NCBI RefSeq assembly: GCF_044336245.1
Contig: NZ_CP172346.1
Coordinates: 5,146,001 to 5,210,000 of the forward strand
DNA: 64,000 nt
Source of the DNA: Schlesneria sphaerica
GTDB lineage: Bacteria > Planctomycetota > Planctomycetia > Planctomycetales > Planctomycetaceae
Reading direction: 5' to 3'
Each line of letters opens with the position of its first letter. The first letter of the stretch is position 1. This document shows, one piece after another, positions 17,076-26,936 of this stretch. A program made the position numbers and the translations under genes. The notes below the pieces were generated by a model. That model made no database searches. It was given only the letters and a program-made list of their open reading frames with translations, and was not told the origin of the DNA.

Positions 17076-18239
17076 ATGCGGTTTTTTCTGGGCTGTCTGT
17101 TATCCGCCGTGCTGGCAAGTCTGTTTACAATCTGGATGACTCAAGGGCCTGTGGACGGGGTATTGACGGCACAAGATCGGCGAACGCGGATGGAATCTCC
17201 TGTCGAGCGAGTCCGCCCGAGTACCTCGCGAATCTACGACGAAGATGGCTTCTCTCCTGAAGAGGCGATCTCTGTTGCCGTATACGAAGCGGTCAATCGG
17301 AGCGTCGTGAACATCACCGCCAAATCGGTGAAGACCGAGCGACTCTTACTGACCGAACACTCCGAGGGGACAGGCTCAGGAGCGATCATCGATCACGAAG
17401 GACATATCCTTACGAACTACCACGTCGTGACAGGGGCTCGTGAAATCAATGTGACCCTTTACGACGGAACCAGCTACACGGCAACCATGATCGGGGCAGA
17501 CCCACTAAATGATCTGGCCGTGATCCAGATCGAGAACATCGAAGGTGAGTTATTTCCCGTGCAGTTCGGGGATTCACGCGTCCTGCGCGTCGGCATGCGG
17601 GTCTTTGCCCTGGGGAATCCCTTTGGTCTCGAGCGAACGCTTACCACGGGAATCATCTCGAGCCTCAATCGGTCTCTGCAGATCCACGGGAACTGGAAGA
17701 TCAAATCGATCATCCAGATTGATGCGGCCATCAATCCGGGAAGTTCGGGGGGGCCTTTGCTCGATTCACACGGACGTTTGATTGGGATCAACACGGCCAT
17801 TGCCACGACATCGGGGCAAAGTTCGGGAGTCGGTTTTGCAATTCCTGTCAGCCTGATCTCGCGAGTGGTTCCGCAACTTCTCAAGAATGGGCGGGTCATC
17901 CGACCGGAAAGTGGGATTGATAAAGTCTATCAAACCGAGAAGGGTCTCTTGATCGCCGAGATGCGACCCAACGGGCCGGCCGAGCGAGCAGGATTACGTG
18001 GTCCCAAGATTACCAAGACGCGGCGAGGTCCCTTTACATTGAACCGCGAAGATCGATCGGCCGCAGATCTGATCGTGGCCATTGATGATCAGAAAGTCGT
18101 GACTGCCGACGATTTCCTCGGGTACATCGAAGGGAAGCAACCGGGTGATGGAGTGATGCTGACAATCGTACGCGAAGGGAGACGGATTACGATCCCGCTG
18201 AAGCTGGGGACACCGGAATCGGTCGAACGAGCTGAGTAA
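17076..18239 (+). CDS. HtrA/Deg-type serine protease with one PDZ domain
   Basis: A 387-residue envelope protease. An N-terminal hydrophobic segment (MRFFLGCLLSAVLASLFTIW) acts as a signal or anchor. The trypsin-like domain has the full triad: H116 in ILTNYHVVTG, D146 in ADPLNDLAVI and S224 in INPGSSGGPLLD. One C-terminal PDZ domain (about 275-380) contains GLLIAEMRPNGPAERAGL, with a short basic insert before the DLIVAID strand, as in Deg1-type proteins. These degrade or refold damaged periplasmic proteins. The ATG at 17076 has GAGG about 8 bases upstream; the frame extends further upstream without a signal-like start. Confidence 0.92.
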   Translation: MRFFLGCLLSAVLASLFTIWMTQGPVDGVLTAQDRRTRMESPVERVRPSTSRIYDEDGFSPEEAISVAVYEAVNRSVVNITAKSVKTERLLLTEHSEGTGSGAIIDHEGHILTNYHVVTGAREINVTLYDGTSYTATMIGADPLNDLAVIQIENIEGELFPVQFGDSRVLRVGMRVFALGNPFGLERTLTTGIISSLNRSLQIHGNWKIKSIIQIDAAINPGSSGGPLLDSHGRLIGINTAIATTSGQSSGVGFAIPVSLISRVVPQLLKNGRVIRPESGIDKVYQTEKGLLIAEMRPNGPAERAGLRGPKITKTRRGPFTLNREDRSAADLIVAIDDQKVVTADDFLGYIEGKQPGDGVMLTIVREGRRITIPLKLGTPESVERAE

Positions 18240-18392
18240 TTTCAAGTGAACAACGCGCGGTTCGCTTGACAGTCGAGTCTATCGATTGAAGAATCGTCGC
18301 GCGTCTGATAGCGCAAACTGTTCTACGGCAATGTTATCAACCTATCGCGGGATGCCGGCCGCAATCTTGATTCATCATACGAGGAGTATTTA

Positions 18393-18608
18393 ATGGGCGG
18401 TCCAATTGTTCGTACTGGTACAACACCAAAGTTCTGGGAGAACTATGACCGTATTTTCGGTGGCACAGCGACAAAGAAAGCTGCCTCTGCTAAGAAGGTC
18501 GCCGCCAAGAAGGTCGCCGCTGCGAAGGTTGAGAAGACGGCTGTAAAAGCCGAAAAGGCTGTTGCCAAGAAGAGCGCCCTGAAGAAGGCCGCCACCAAGA
18601 AGAAATAA
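18393..18608 (+). CDS. Small Lys/Ala-rich basic protein with histone H1-like tail
   Basis: A 71-residue protein. The first 26 residues (MGGPIVRTGTTPKFWENYDR, IFGGTA) look folded and conserved. The rest is a tail of AKK/AEK/KKA repeats like the C-terminus of histone H1. Such tails bind nucleic acid. The start is certain: AGGAG lies 8 bases before the ATG. Likely roles are nucleoid or ribosome/RNA association; a conserved head on a basic tail is also known from small planctomycete proteins of unknown function. It is monocistronic, about 150 bp after htrA. Confidence 0.8.
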   Translation: MGGPIVRTGTTPKFWENYDRIFGGTATKKAASAKKVAAKKVAAAKVEKTAVKAEKAVAKKSALKKAATKKK

Positions 18609-18832
18609 TCCTGCTTGCGGATGCGGTCCTGGACTCTGCCGCAGACCTGGCCATCGCGATCTGCGCCCCTCTGAATCGAATGTGTCCTGTCGATTCGGTG
18701 ACGAGTATCAGTCTCATTCCGCAGGTCGCCTGTCTCCGTTGCAGCCGGCCACCGCGTTACGTGAGCGGTGAAGCGGTCATTGCCTGTGTATTGCCGTATC
18801 ATCGGCGAATGGCCCGCCTGGGGTTTTAGCCG

Positions 18833-20497
18833 ATGTCTGATTGCCCGCCCGTCATGAGTGAAGCGCACAAAAAACCAATGTGGCCCGTACTCATCGCAGT
18901 ATGGGCAACATTTCTTCTTTATAGCGCTCTGGCCGCGCCGGTTCCCGGCGCGAACGAGCCTCATTATCTTTGCAAATCACTCCATTACTGGCAGCCCGAC
19001 TGGTGTGCACCGGATTTCTTTCTAACCTCTCCGAATGCTCATACGGTGTTCTATGCGACGATCGGGGCATTGACCCAGGTTCTCTCGCTGGATCAGGCGG
19101 CGTGGGCGGGGCGGGGCATCGTCTATTTTCTGCTCGCCTTGGGCTGGACCCGAAGCCTCTCGCAAATCTTCTGCTCGCAGTGGTCCAGTCTGTGGGTCGC
19201 CTGGGTCTATCTGACTCTGGCCTCGATCGGCAATTTTTCGGGTGAGTGGCTTGTTGGCGGCGTAGAGGGAAAAGTTCCCTGCTATGGGTTCCTGCTGCTG
19301 GCCTTTGCCGAGACGCTTCAGCAGCGACCCCGATGCGCGGCTCTCTGGGCGGGCCTGGCGATCAGTTTTCACCCTGTCGTCGGTGTCTGGGGTGTTCTGG
19401 CGTATGCCTTGAGTCGCATCGTCAGTTTCGTGATGGATTCCCGCCGGTACCGCCGGTCATTCACGTCCAGCTTGCTTTATCAGCGGCAAGATGCCGCTGC
19501 GGCCGAAATGGGAAATCCGCAGGCCTCGACAGCAACAGGCCACTCAGCCCGTCAGGCGTGGATTGCAGTAGCCATCTTCACGGTTGTCTCGCTACCGGGA
19601 CTGATCCCGGTCTTCCGTTTGTTGACCGAAACGGTACCGGCCCAGACGCGTTACGCCGGGACTTACCTGCAGGTCTATTTCCGCCTCGCCCATCATCTTG
19701 ATCCGATGATGTTTTCCGCCCAGTCGTATGTCGGCTACGCAATTCTGCTGATTCTTTGGGTCTGCAGCGTGGCATGGGGTGGGCGCACCTTGGCGAAAAT
19801 CCGCCTGGATGGAATCGTGCTGTGGGCGGTCGTCTTCGCGTTCGTCGGCATTCTGATCGGCTGGGGACCTCGTCCGGCGAAACTGATGCCGTACTTTGCC
19901 GAACGAATGAACCTGCTGAAATTCTATCCCTTTCGGCTGGCCGACGTGTTGTTGCCCGTTGCTTTCAGCATCAGTCTGGTCAGTGTGCTTGAACGAACTC
20001 TGCTGGTGGCACCACGCTCACCCGGTCTTGCTGGTCTGATCTGGAAACCGCAGTGGCTGCTGCTGGTTTGCTTTCTGGGAGCCGCCTTGCTGGCCCATTC
20101 CCGGACGGACCAGAACCGCTACTCGCGCGAGAATCGCCACGACTGGCTGGATGCCTGTGGCTGGATCGACACCCATCTCAAGCAGGACGCGTTGGTTCTA
20201 TCGCCCAGTAACGGATGGGCATTCAAGTGGTTTGCACGTCGTGCGGAATATGTTTCTTTCAAGGACTGTCCACAGGATGCCGCGGGGATCGTCGAATGGA
20301 ATCGCCGGCTGAACTTCCTGCAGAAGTGGTTTGAAGAAAACTACGCGGATGGACTGTACTCGAACGCAGAACTCAAGGATCTGCGAGCCCGGACCGGTGC
20401 GACGCACCTGCTGACGGACCGACTGGGTCCGATGGAACTGACCCCCGCCTACAAGAACGAGACTTTCCAGGTCTACGACCTGGAAAGTCTCGATTAG
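18833..20497 (+). CDS. Polytopic membrane protein, DUF6798-like
   Basis: A 554-residue protein with about ten membrane helices (for example PVLIAVWATFLLYSALAAP, GIVYFLLALGW, IVLWAVVFAFVGILIGW, LLLVCFLGAALLAH) and a soluble C-terminal domain of about 125 residues. The early motif GANEPHYLCKSLHYWQPDWC, then FFLTSPNAHTVFY, is typical of the planctomycetal DUF6798 family. The overall design (acidic/His loop after TM1, many helices, soluble tail) recalls GT-C-fold glycosyltransferases acting on lipid-linked sugars. That enzymatic role is my inference, not shown. It is convergent with mfd, with 25 bp between stops. Confidence 0.75.
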   Translation: MSDCPPVMSEAHKKPMWPVLIAVWATFLLYSALAAPVPGANEPHYLCKSLHYWQPDWCAPDFFLTSPNAHTVFYATIGALTQVLSLDQAAWAGRGIVYFLLALGWTRSLSQIFCSQWSSLWVAWVYLTLASIGNFSGEWLVGGVEGKVPCYGFLLLAFAETLQQRPRCAALWAGLAISFHPVVGVWGVLAYALSRIVSFVMDSRRYRRSFTSSLLYQRQDAAAAEMGNPQASTATGHSARQAWIAVAIFTVVSLPGLIPVFRLLTETVPAQTRYAGTYLQVYFRLAHHLDPMMFSAQSYVGYAILLILWVCSVAWGGRTLAKIRLDGIVLWAVVFAFVGILIGWGPRPAKLMPYFAERMNLLKFYPFRLADVLLPVAFSISLVSVLERTLLVAPRSPGLAGLIWKPQWLLLVCFLGAALLAHSRTDQNRYSRENRHDWLDACGWIDTHLKQDALVLSPSNGWAFKWFARRAEYVSFKDCPQDAAGIVEWNRRLNFLQKWFEENYADGLYSNAELKDLRARTGATHLLTDRLGPMELTPAYKNETFQVYDLESLD

Positions 20498-20522
20498 TCG
20501 TGCGTGGCTGTTCGTCCGTTGG

Positions 20523-23500
20523 TCAGTCGCTGTGGTAGCCTTTGTCCGCGAACTTGGGGAGTTCCGACTGAAGGACTCGCTTGAGAAGCCCGAGCAGTTC
20601 TTCCGGTTCAGGTGGCTTGGGCGGCAGGACGAGACAGGCTTCGCGTTCGTCCACGATGCGGATGGGGTCGAAGCTCAGTCGTGCCAGCTTGGCGATCTTT
20701 TTCGGATTACGGTATCCGAAGACGACGTACCCCGGCTCCAGATGAATGTCATCGATCTGCCACTGGACCGCCAGGATTTGCAGTTCGCGGATCTGAATCA
20801 TCTTTTCAACGGGCTCGGGCAACGGCCCATATCGGTCGCGAAGTTCGGTCTTCAATTCTTCCAGCAGTTCCAGCGTCGCAACGGTTGAAAACTTGCGGTA
20901 CATCTCGATCTTGGGACGCCCCTCGGGGATGTACTCGGACGGAAGGAATGCTGTAACGGGGAGATTCACTTCCACGTGTCGATGTTCACGCAGCGGCTGT
21001 CGTTTGGCTGCACGAACCGCGTTTTCCAGCAACTGACAGTAGAGCTCATAACCAACGGAGGCGATGTGTCCGGATTGCTCGGTTCCAAGAATGTTTCCCG
21101 CACCGCGGATTTCCAGATCGCGCATGGCGATTTTGAAACCGGCCCCCAGTTCGCTGAATTCTTCGATCGCTTTCAGTCTTCGCGAAGCCTGAGGCGTCAG
21201 GGTCTTTCCCTCTTCGAGCACCAGATAGCAGTAAGCCCGGTGCTTATACCGACCGACGCGACCGCGTAGCTGATGCAGTTCTGCGAGGCCGTAGTTGTTG
21301 GCCTGATGAATGAAGATCGTGTTCGCGTTCGGGATATCCAGTCCACTTTCGATGATCGTGGTCGCGACGAGAACGTCAGTCTCACCCTGGACGAACTTCC
21401 ACATCGCCAGTTCCATCGGATCTTCGCTCATCTGCCCATGAACGATGTCGACTTTGGCTTCGGGGACGATGCTGCGGATCTGATCTGCAATCGATTCGAT
21501 GTTGTAAATGCGATTGTGAACGAAGTAGATCTGTCCGTCACGGTTCAGTTCACGAACGATCGCAGACCGGATCAATTCCCGATCCCAGCGGCAGATATGG
21601 GTTTCGACCGCCTGCCGGTCTTGAGGAGGGGTCTCCAGGCTCGAGATGTCTCGCACGCCGACCAGTGACATATGCAGTGTGCGCGGAATCGGGGTCGCGG
21701 AGAGGGTCAACACATCGACTTCCAGTCGCAGATGCTTGAGCAGTTCTTTGACCTCAACGCCGAACCGCTGCTCTTCATCAATGATCAGCAGCCCCAGATC
21801 TTTGAAGCGGACGTCTTTGCTGACCAGGCGATGGGTCCCAATGCAGATATCGATCGTGCCATCCGCGAGGCCGGCCAGGGTATCACGGACTTCTTTGGCA
21901 GACTTGAAACGATTGAGTGACGCAATGTTGACCGGAAACTCGGCCATTCGCTCGCTGAAACTGCGGAAGTGCTGTTCACAGAGGACAGTTGTGGGAACCA
22001 GGATCGCGACCTGACGACCGGCATCGACGGCTTTAAAGGCCGCGCGCATGGCGACTTCGGTCTTGCCATAACCGACGTCACCGCAGATCAGTCGATCCAT
22101 GGGGCGTAACTGCTCCATGTCTTTCTTCAGATCTGATATCGCCAGCAACTGGTCCACGGTTTCGGTGTAAGGGAAGGCTGCATCAAACTCTTCGACCCAG
22201 TGACTGTCGGGCGGACATTGCAGGCCCGGCTTCATGTCACGTTCGGCCTGCAACTTGATCATATCGGCAGCCATGTCGCAGACCGCTTCTGCGACGCGTT
22301 TCTTCTTGGTCGCCCAGCTGGATCCTCCAAGTTTCGAAAGCTCAGGTGAAGCTTTCCCACCGCCGATGTATTTCTGAACCAGATGGATCAGCGACACCGG
22401 GACGTACATTTTTACGCCGCCACCGAACTCCAGCGCCAGGTGGTCCTCGGTGTGATCTCCCTTCTGCTGAATCTCCATCCCCCGGAAACGGGCGATCCCG
22501 TGCGAGAGATGTACGACCAGATCTCCGGGGCTGAGATCCAGGAAGCTGTCGATCGCTCGCGATTCGATTTTGCTTTTCTTCGTGGTACGTCGGACTTCGG
22601 ACCGGCCAAACAGTTCATTGTCACCCAGCACGATCAGGTGATCTGATCGCAGTCGAAACCCGCGGCCTACATGACCGACGCAAAGACGGATCCGCGAAAG
22701 TATCGGATGAGTGCTGATCGGATCTGCGGCCAGGCTCGTGGCACTCAGTTCCGGAATGTAGGACGTTGTATGGGTGGAAGGTGTTTTCTGAGCGGGCGCC
22801 GCTTCCGTGTTAGTTTTGTCGCTGGCGCTAGCGGGTGTGGCGTCTTTCGCCGCGTTGCGCAAAAACCTCTTCAAGCCTCCGCCGGCCGCATTATCCATTT
22901 TTGCGCGGCTGATCGGCGTGGACTCTCTGGCGATGGATGGTTTCTCGTCGGTCCCTTTTTTCCTGGAAACAGGACTTTGTGGTTCCGCATGAGGGGAGGG
23001 GGGTGACGCTGGATCCCTTTCCGTGGTGCCACGTCCCGCAGCGCCCTCATCGGACGAGGATTGAGCCTCGACGGTCGCCGGGTCAGGGAAAACCTCGGTC
23101 AGCAGTTCGCTCAATCGAGTCCGTGCGGCTTCGTTATGGCAGGCGATCAGCACCGACTCGTCGTCCCTCAGGACTTCGACCAGCGACTTGAGTGCTTCAC
23201 CTTTGATTCCCCCTACGCGCTCAATCGATTCGACCTGTAAATGGCAGGTTGGGGACGTGGTTTCTGCAAGCAAGGGAGCGATCGTCACATAGGGCCGTCG
23301 GGTGCATCGTTCCAAGGTCGATGCAACGCTGAAGAGGCCGCGAGGTTCCGACATCCGGTCAAGGTATCGCCCCCCTTCCATGACAATCTCGGACAGGTCG
23401 TAAAGAACAATCCAGGCATCTTCAGGAAGTGAGTCCAGTGCCGAGGCGTTCAGGTTCGAAAGAGCGACCGTGTCATTGACCGTCCCCCCCTCCTGCGGCT

Positions 23501-24242
23501 CAGGGGTGTGTGGTGCAGCATCCCCTTCGTGGCCGAGTTGCGTGACGATGGCCAGATCGACTTCGGTCAGGTCCTTGACCTTTCGTTGCGTCTCGACGTC
23601 GAACAGGCGGATCGATTCGATTTCGTCACCGAACAACTCGATGCGCACCGGGTCGCTTGCATCGGGGGAATAAACATCGACGATCCCCCCGTGGATGCTG
23701 AACTCGCCCGGGAGTTCCAGGGCCGTTGTTCTTTCGAATCCATGACGAACAAGCCAGGTGGTGAGTTCGTCCAGATCGAGCTCGTCCCCGACCTTAACTG
23801 TCCGAGAAGCGACAGAACGTGCTTCGCGGGTGAGGACCGGCTGAAGCAGCGCGTGAATCGTGGTCACGATCATTCGCGGGGGAGATGCAGACTCAAATGC
23901 GCGCAGAATCCGCAGCCGGTTACCGAGAATGGGATCGGTAATACTCAGTTCGTGCGGGACAGCAGCCCAGGCGGGAAAATTGTCCGGCTCGATTCCGAAC
24001 GAACTGGCGTCCGAAATGAACCCGTCCACATCCTTTTCATGTGGCAGGACAACGATCAACGTACCCGGAGCCTGTTGACTGAGAGTCACGGCCGCTAGGG
24101 AAGCGGAGGATCCCCATGCGCCGTCGACGGTTGCATCCTGGCCTGCGCGCAACCGGGCAATCACGTCTGCCATTCCCGGTTGAGTCAGCATCCGGCCAGG
24201 AAGGTCCGTTAGTTGTGCAATCATATTTTCTGTTGCTGCCAT
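20523..24242 (-). CDS. mfd: Transcription-repair coupling factor
   Basis: About 1239 residues. Mfd removes RNA polymerase stalled at lesions and recruits UvrA. In order: UvrB-like N-terminal region (GEFSIHGGIVDVYSP, PVRIELFGDEIESIRLFD), RNA-polymerase-interacting domain (LSPGDLVVHLSHGIARFRGM, near 580), Walker A GDVGYGKTE (about 721-729), DEEQRFG, TLSATPIPRTLHMSLVGVRD, then IESGLDIPNANT and GRVGRYKHRAYCYLV, and the TRCF C-terminal domain. Between the UvrB-like part and the interaction domain is a Pro/Ser/Thr/Ala-rich insert of about 120 residues (roughly 392-511) not expected in the family. The ATG at 24242 (MAATENMIAQ) was chosen for family-like length; 24224 and 24344 are alternatives, all with weak ribosome sites. 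Confidence 0.93.
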   Translation of the reverse strand: MAATENMIAQLTDLPGRMLTQPGMADVIARLRAGQDATVDGAWGSSASLAAVTLSQQAPGTLIVVLPHEKDVDGFISDASSFGIEPDNFPAWAAVPHELSITDPILGNRLRILRAFESASPPRMIVTTIHALLQPVLTREARSVASRTVKVGDELDLDELTTWLVRHGFERTTALELPGEFSIHGGIVDVYSPDASDPVRIELFGDEIESIRLFDVETQRKVKDLTEVDLAIVTQLGHEGDAAPHTPEPQEGGTVNDTVALSNLNASALDSLPEDAWIVLYDLSEIVMEGGRYLDRMSEPRGLFSVASTLERCTRRPYVTIAPLLAETTSPTCHLQVESIERVGGIKGEALKSLVEVLRDDESVLIACHNEAARTRLSELLTEVFPDPATVEAQSSSDEGAAGRGTTERDPASPPSPHAEPQSPVSRKKGTDEKPSIARESTPISRAKMDNAAGGGLKRFLRNAAKDATPASASDKTNTEAAPAQKTPSTHTTSYIPELSATSLAADPISTHPILSRIRLCVGHVGRGFRLRSDHLIVLGDNELFGRSEVRRTTKKSKIESRAIDSFLDLSPGDLVVHLSHGIARFRGMEIQQKGDHTEDHLALEFGGGVKMYVPVSLIHLVQKYIGGGKASPELSKLGGSSWATKKKRVAEAVCDMAADMIKLQAERDMKPGLQCPPDSHWVEEFDAAFPYTETVDQLLAISDLKKDMEQLRPMDRLICGDVGYGKTEVAMRAAFKAVDAGRQVAILVPTTVLCEQHFRSFSERMAEFPVNIASLNRFKSAKEVRDTLAGLADGTIDICIGTHRLVSKDVRFKDLGLLIIDEEQRFGVEVKELLKHLRLEVDVLTLSATPIPRTLHMSLVGVRDISSLETPPQDRQAVETHICRWDRELIRSAIVRELNRDGQIYFVHNRIYNIESIADQIRSIVPEAKVDIVHGQMSEDPMELAMWKFVQGETDVLVATTIIESGLDIPNANTIFIHQANNYGLAELHQLRGRVGRYKHRAYCYLVLEEGKTLTPQASRRLKAIEEFSELGAGFKIAMRDLEIRGAGNILGTEQSGHIASVGYELYCQLLENAVRAAKRQPLREHRHVEVNLPVTAFLPSEYIPEGRPKIEMYRKFSTVATLELLEELKTELRDRYGPLPEPVEKMIQIRELQILAVQWQIDDIHLEPGYVVFGYRNPKKIAKLARLSFDPIRIVDEREACLVLPPKPPEPEELLGLLKRVLQSELPKFADKGYHSD

Positions 24243-24670
24243 CCATAACTGAGTGAGGCCGCAGCTCAATCTCCTGATTTGCCGCGGCGCAAACGACAAC
24301 ATCCCAACACAGCCCGTCTGGGCGATGCGGGAAAAGTCTATCAATCGATCATTTCAAGGATCATAGATAACTCACCCCGGATTCGCGAGAGGAACGGACG
24401 GGTGGACGAAGAACGTGCGATTGTGCCCCGGTCGAATCAGGATTTGACGTCCAATCGCGATGGCAGGCTGGGAAAAGCGGTCCATCGAATTCTCCTGAAG
24501 ATCACGGAGATCCCGGCAAAGTTTGAGTTTTTGCTTACCGCAATGTCTCGAAGTTCGGCAGAATAGCATCGCCGTTCATAACGATTTAGTTATTCTGTCT
24601 TAAATGAAAAATCCTGTGTAAGATCGCCGGCGTCTGTGGAATAGATACGCAGCAATTTGGAGCGTCATGA
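24243..24670. other. Divergent promoter region, mfd / ECF sigma operon
   Basis: About 430 bp. An A+T-rich stretch at 24575-24635 precedes the sigma-factor gene and contains ATAAC-6-GTTAT (24578-24593), overlapping CAGAATA/TATTCTG arms (24559-24565, 24591-24597). It is a likely promoter or control area; no gene is seen. Confidence 0.4.
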
Positions 24671-25285
24671 ATGGTAGACCCCCAGACCCGTGCGAGTTTG
24701 ATGTTGCGGCTGCGTGATCCCCAGGATCAGCAGGCGTGGGCCCAATTCATTGCCATGTATGAACCTTTGTTGCTGCGAATGCTGCGGGAGCGGGGGCTGC
24801 AGGAGGCGGATGCACGGGACGTCACCCAGCAAGTCGTCATGGCGGTCGCTCTTGCGGTGGAGGAATGGCAACCTGATGGCCGCGAAGCCTCATTTCGGAG
24901 GTGGCTGTTTACGATTGCTCGCCGGTTGGCACTGAAGTTCATCCAGCGTGGAGTTCCGGCACGGGGGCCGGCGCGTCGCGGAGTGGGTGGTTCCGACATG
25001 CTCCTGGTGCTCAAGAGTCTGCCCGAGCCCGATCATCGGACGTGTGCCGCGTTCGATGAAGAATATCGCAACGAGATTTTCGACGCGGCGGCCGATCGGG
25101 CTCGGCGCGAAGTTCAGCCTTCAACTTGGGAAGCGTTTTGGCGCACCTGCGTGTTGAACGAACCGATCGGAGATGTGGCCGAGAGCCTGGGAATGACGAC
25201 GGGAAGCGTCTATGTCGCGCGCAGCCGGGTCATCGCCCGACTGCGGCAGATCGTCGAGGGATTTGAGGCTGAGCGTGATACGTGA
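24671..25285 (+). CDS. ECF-type sigma-70 factor
   Basis: A 204-residue sigma factor of the extracytoplasmic-function class. Region 2 spans about 15-90 (WAQFIAMYEPLLLRML, ADARDVTQQVVMAVA, FRRWLFTIARRLALKFI), and region 4 about 140-195 (IGDVAESLGMTTGSVYVARS, then a helix). It lacks regions 1 and 3, as ECF factors do. It directs RNA polymerase to a specific promoter set. The next gene, 126 bp downstream, encodes a kinase with an anti-sigma-type zinc finger, the usual planctomycete pairing in which the kinase protein controls the sigma factor. The start is ATG 24671; the ribosome site is weak. Confidence 0.9.
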   Translation: MVDPQTRASLMLRLRDPQDQQAWAQFIAMYEPLLLRMLRERGLQEADARDVTQQVVMAVALAVEEWQPDGREASFRRWLFTIARRLALKFIQRGVPARGPARRGVGGSDMLLVLKSLPEPDHRTCAAFDEEYRNEIFDAAADRARREVQPSTWEAFWRTCVLNEPIGDVAESLGMTTGSVYVARSRVIARLRQIVEGFEAERDT

Positions 25286-25411
25286 CCTGAGTCTGATGCG
25301 CGGATTCCGGATGGCGGACCGGCTAGTGGGTGATCTCTTCGAACCTTGTAACTGACTTTGCGATTGTAGAAGAATCTGCTCCGACAAAACCTTGTAGTGA
25401 AGCCTCGTGCC

Positions 25412-26929
25412 ATGAACGATCGACATACTCAGCATTGCGATCACGCGAAGCTTGAAAAGCTGCTGACAGAATCACTTCCCGAGCCGGAAGAGTCGCTGAT
25501 TGCAGAGCATCTTTCTTCATGCGACGACTGTCGTCGGGATTTTGAAGTCCTCGCCGCTCAAACCAACTGGTGGGAAGAAGCGAGTCAGCGACTCGCACGC
25601 AGCGCCGCTCGTCGCACGGTCATGACGAATTACAGTCCCCCACCTTACGACGAGGACGTCTCGCACTTTTCCTCGGACTTCGCGGTCGACTTTCTGGACC
25701 CCAGCGACGACGACCGATCGCTGGGACGGCTGGGTGAGTATGAAGTGCTGGAAGTGATTGGACGGGGCGGGATGGGGATCGTGCTGAAATGCTATCAGCA
25801 GGAACTTCATCGTCATGTGGCGGTCAAGGTCCTGTCGCCCAATCTGGCAACCAGTGGTGCGGCCCGGCGTCGATTCGCCCGCGAAGCCCAGGCGACTGCC
25901 GCGGTCGTCCATCCTCACGTGATGGCGATCCACTCGGTGAATGCAACGGCCAAACTGCCGTTTCTGGTGATGCCCCTGGTTGCCTGTGAGTCGCTGCAGG
26001 AACGACTCGACCGGAAAGGGGCACTTGAACTGAAGGATATCCTTCGCATCGGAATGCAGACGGCGGCGGGATTGGCAGCGGCTCATTCCCAGGGGCTCGT
26101 GCATCGCGATGTCAAGCCGGCCAATATCCTGCTGGAGAATAATGTCGATCGGGTGTTGCTGACGGACTTCGGCCTGGCCCGAGCAGTCGACGACGCGACA
26201 CTCACTCGCACGGGAATCATTGCCGGAACGCCACAGTATATGTCACCCGAGCAGGCGAATGGTGACGCCGTTGATCGCCGCTCGGACCTGTTCAGCCTGG
26301 GAGGCGTGCTCTACGCCATGTGTACTGGTCGGCCGCCGTTTCGTGCGGAAACGACCTTCGGAATTCTGCGCCGGATCCGCGAAACCTCGCCTCGCCCGAT
26401 TCGAGAGATCAATCCGGACATTCCCGCGTGGCTTGAGCGGATCGTCATGAAACTGCTCTCGAAAGATGCGGCCAGTCGCTTCGCCCGGGCTCAGGATGTT
26501 TCGAATCTCCTCGAAGCCTGTCTGGCGCACGTCCAGCAACCGACGACGGTCCCTTTTCCTCAAGGTGTCGGTGACTGGGAGTTGCGGCCGCAGGAAGGAC
26601 GCTCCGCCTCCGCTGGCGCCGGGCGATCCCGGCGACTGGTCAGCAGGACAGTCATTGGACTGGGGTTTTGCACGCTCGCTGCCTGGGGAACGTGGAATCT
26701 CTCCACCCGGACCGATTCGCTAGTGACGTCGCTTGGTAGCGATCTCCAGCAACTGGACGGTATCGATGCGGCTGGAGCGAGCGATGCACAAAAGGAAGCC
26801 AGGACAGTGCCCGTTCTGCCGCACTGGAACGACACCGCTTCGGAACTGGACGCTGTCGAAGAGCTGGTCGAACTGCTCGAGGCGACACTGGCGGACGACT
26901 CTGAATTCACCGATTCGAAGCACAATTGA
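25412..26929 (+). CDS. Membrane Ser/Thr kinase with N-terminal anti-sigma-type zinc finger
   Basis: A 505-residue protein. Residues 9-40 (HCDH ... AEHLSSCDDC) fit the zf-HC2 zinc finger of anti-sigma factors, with H33, C37 and C40 as ligands. A Hanks-type kinase domain follows (about 110-375): Gly loop GRGGMG, K139 in VAVKV, HRDVKPANIL with D233, DFG at 252-254 and GTPQYMSPEQ. All catalytic residues are present. One membrane helix (about 412-430, VIGLGFCTLAAWGTWNL) leads to a short acidic C-terminal tail. It probably holds or phosphorylates the sigma factor encoded upstream, with the tail sensing outside. The ATG at 25412 is preferred over GTG 25397. The next gene starts 7 bp after its stop, so they are cotranscribed. 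Confidence 0.9.
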   Translation: MNDRHTQHCDHAKLEKLLTESLPEPEESLIAEHLSSCDDCRRDFEVLAAQTNWWEEASQRLARSAARRTVMTNYSPPPYDEDVSHFSSDFAVDFLDPSDDDRSLGRLGEYEVLEVIGRGGMGIVLKCYQQELHRHVAVKVLSPNLATSGAARRRFAREAQATAAVVHPHVMAIHSVNATAKLPFLVMPLVACESLQERLDRKGALELKDILRIGMQTAAGLAAAHSQGLVHRDVKPANILLENNVDRVLLTDFGLARAVDDATLTRTGIIAGTPQYMSPEQANGDAVDRRSDLFSLGGVLYAMCTGRPPFRAETTFGILRRIRETSPRPIREINPDIPAWLERIVMKLLSKDAASRFARAQDVSNLLEACLAHVQQPTTVPFPQGVGDWELRPQEGRSASAGAGRSRRLVSRTVIGLGFCTLAAWGTWNLSTRTDSLVTSLGSDLQQLDGIDAAGASDAQKEARTVPVLPHWNDTASELDAVEELVELLEATLADDSEFTDSKHN

Positions 26930-26936
26930 GGTTGTC

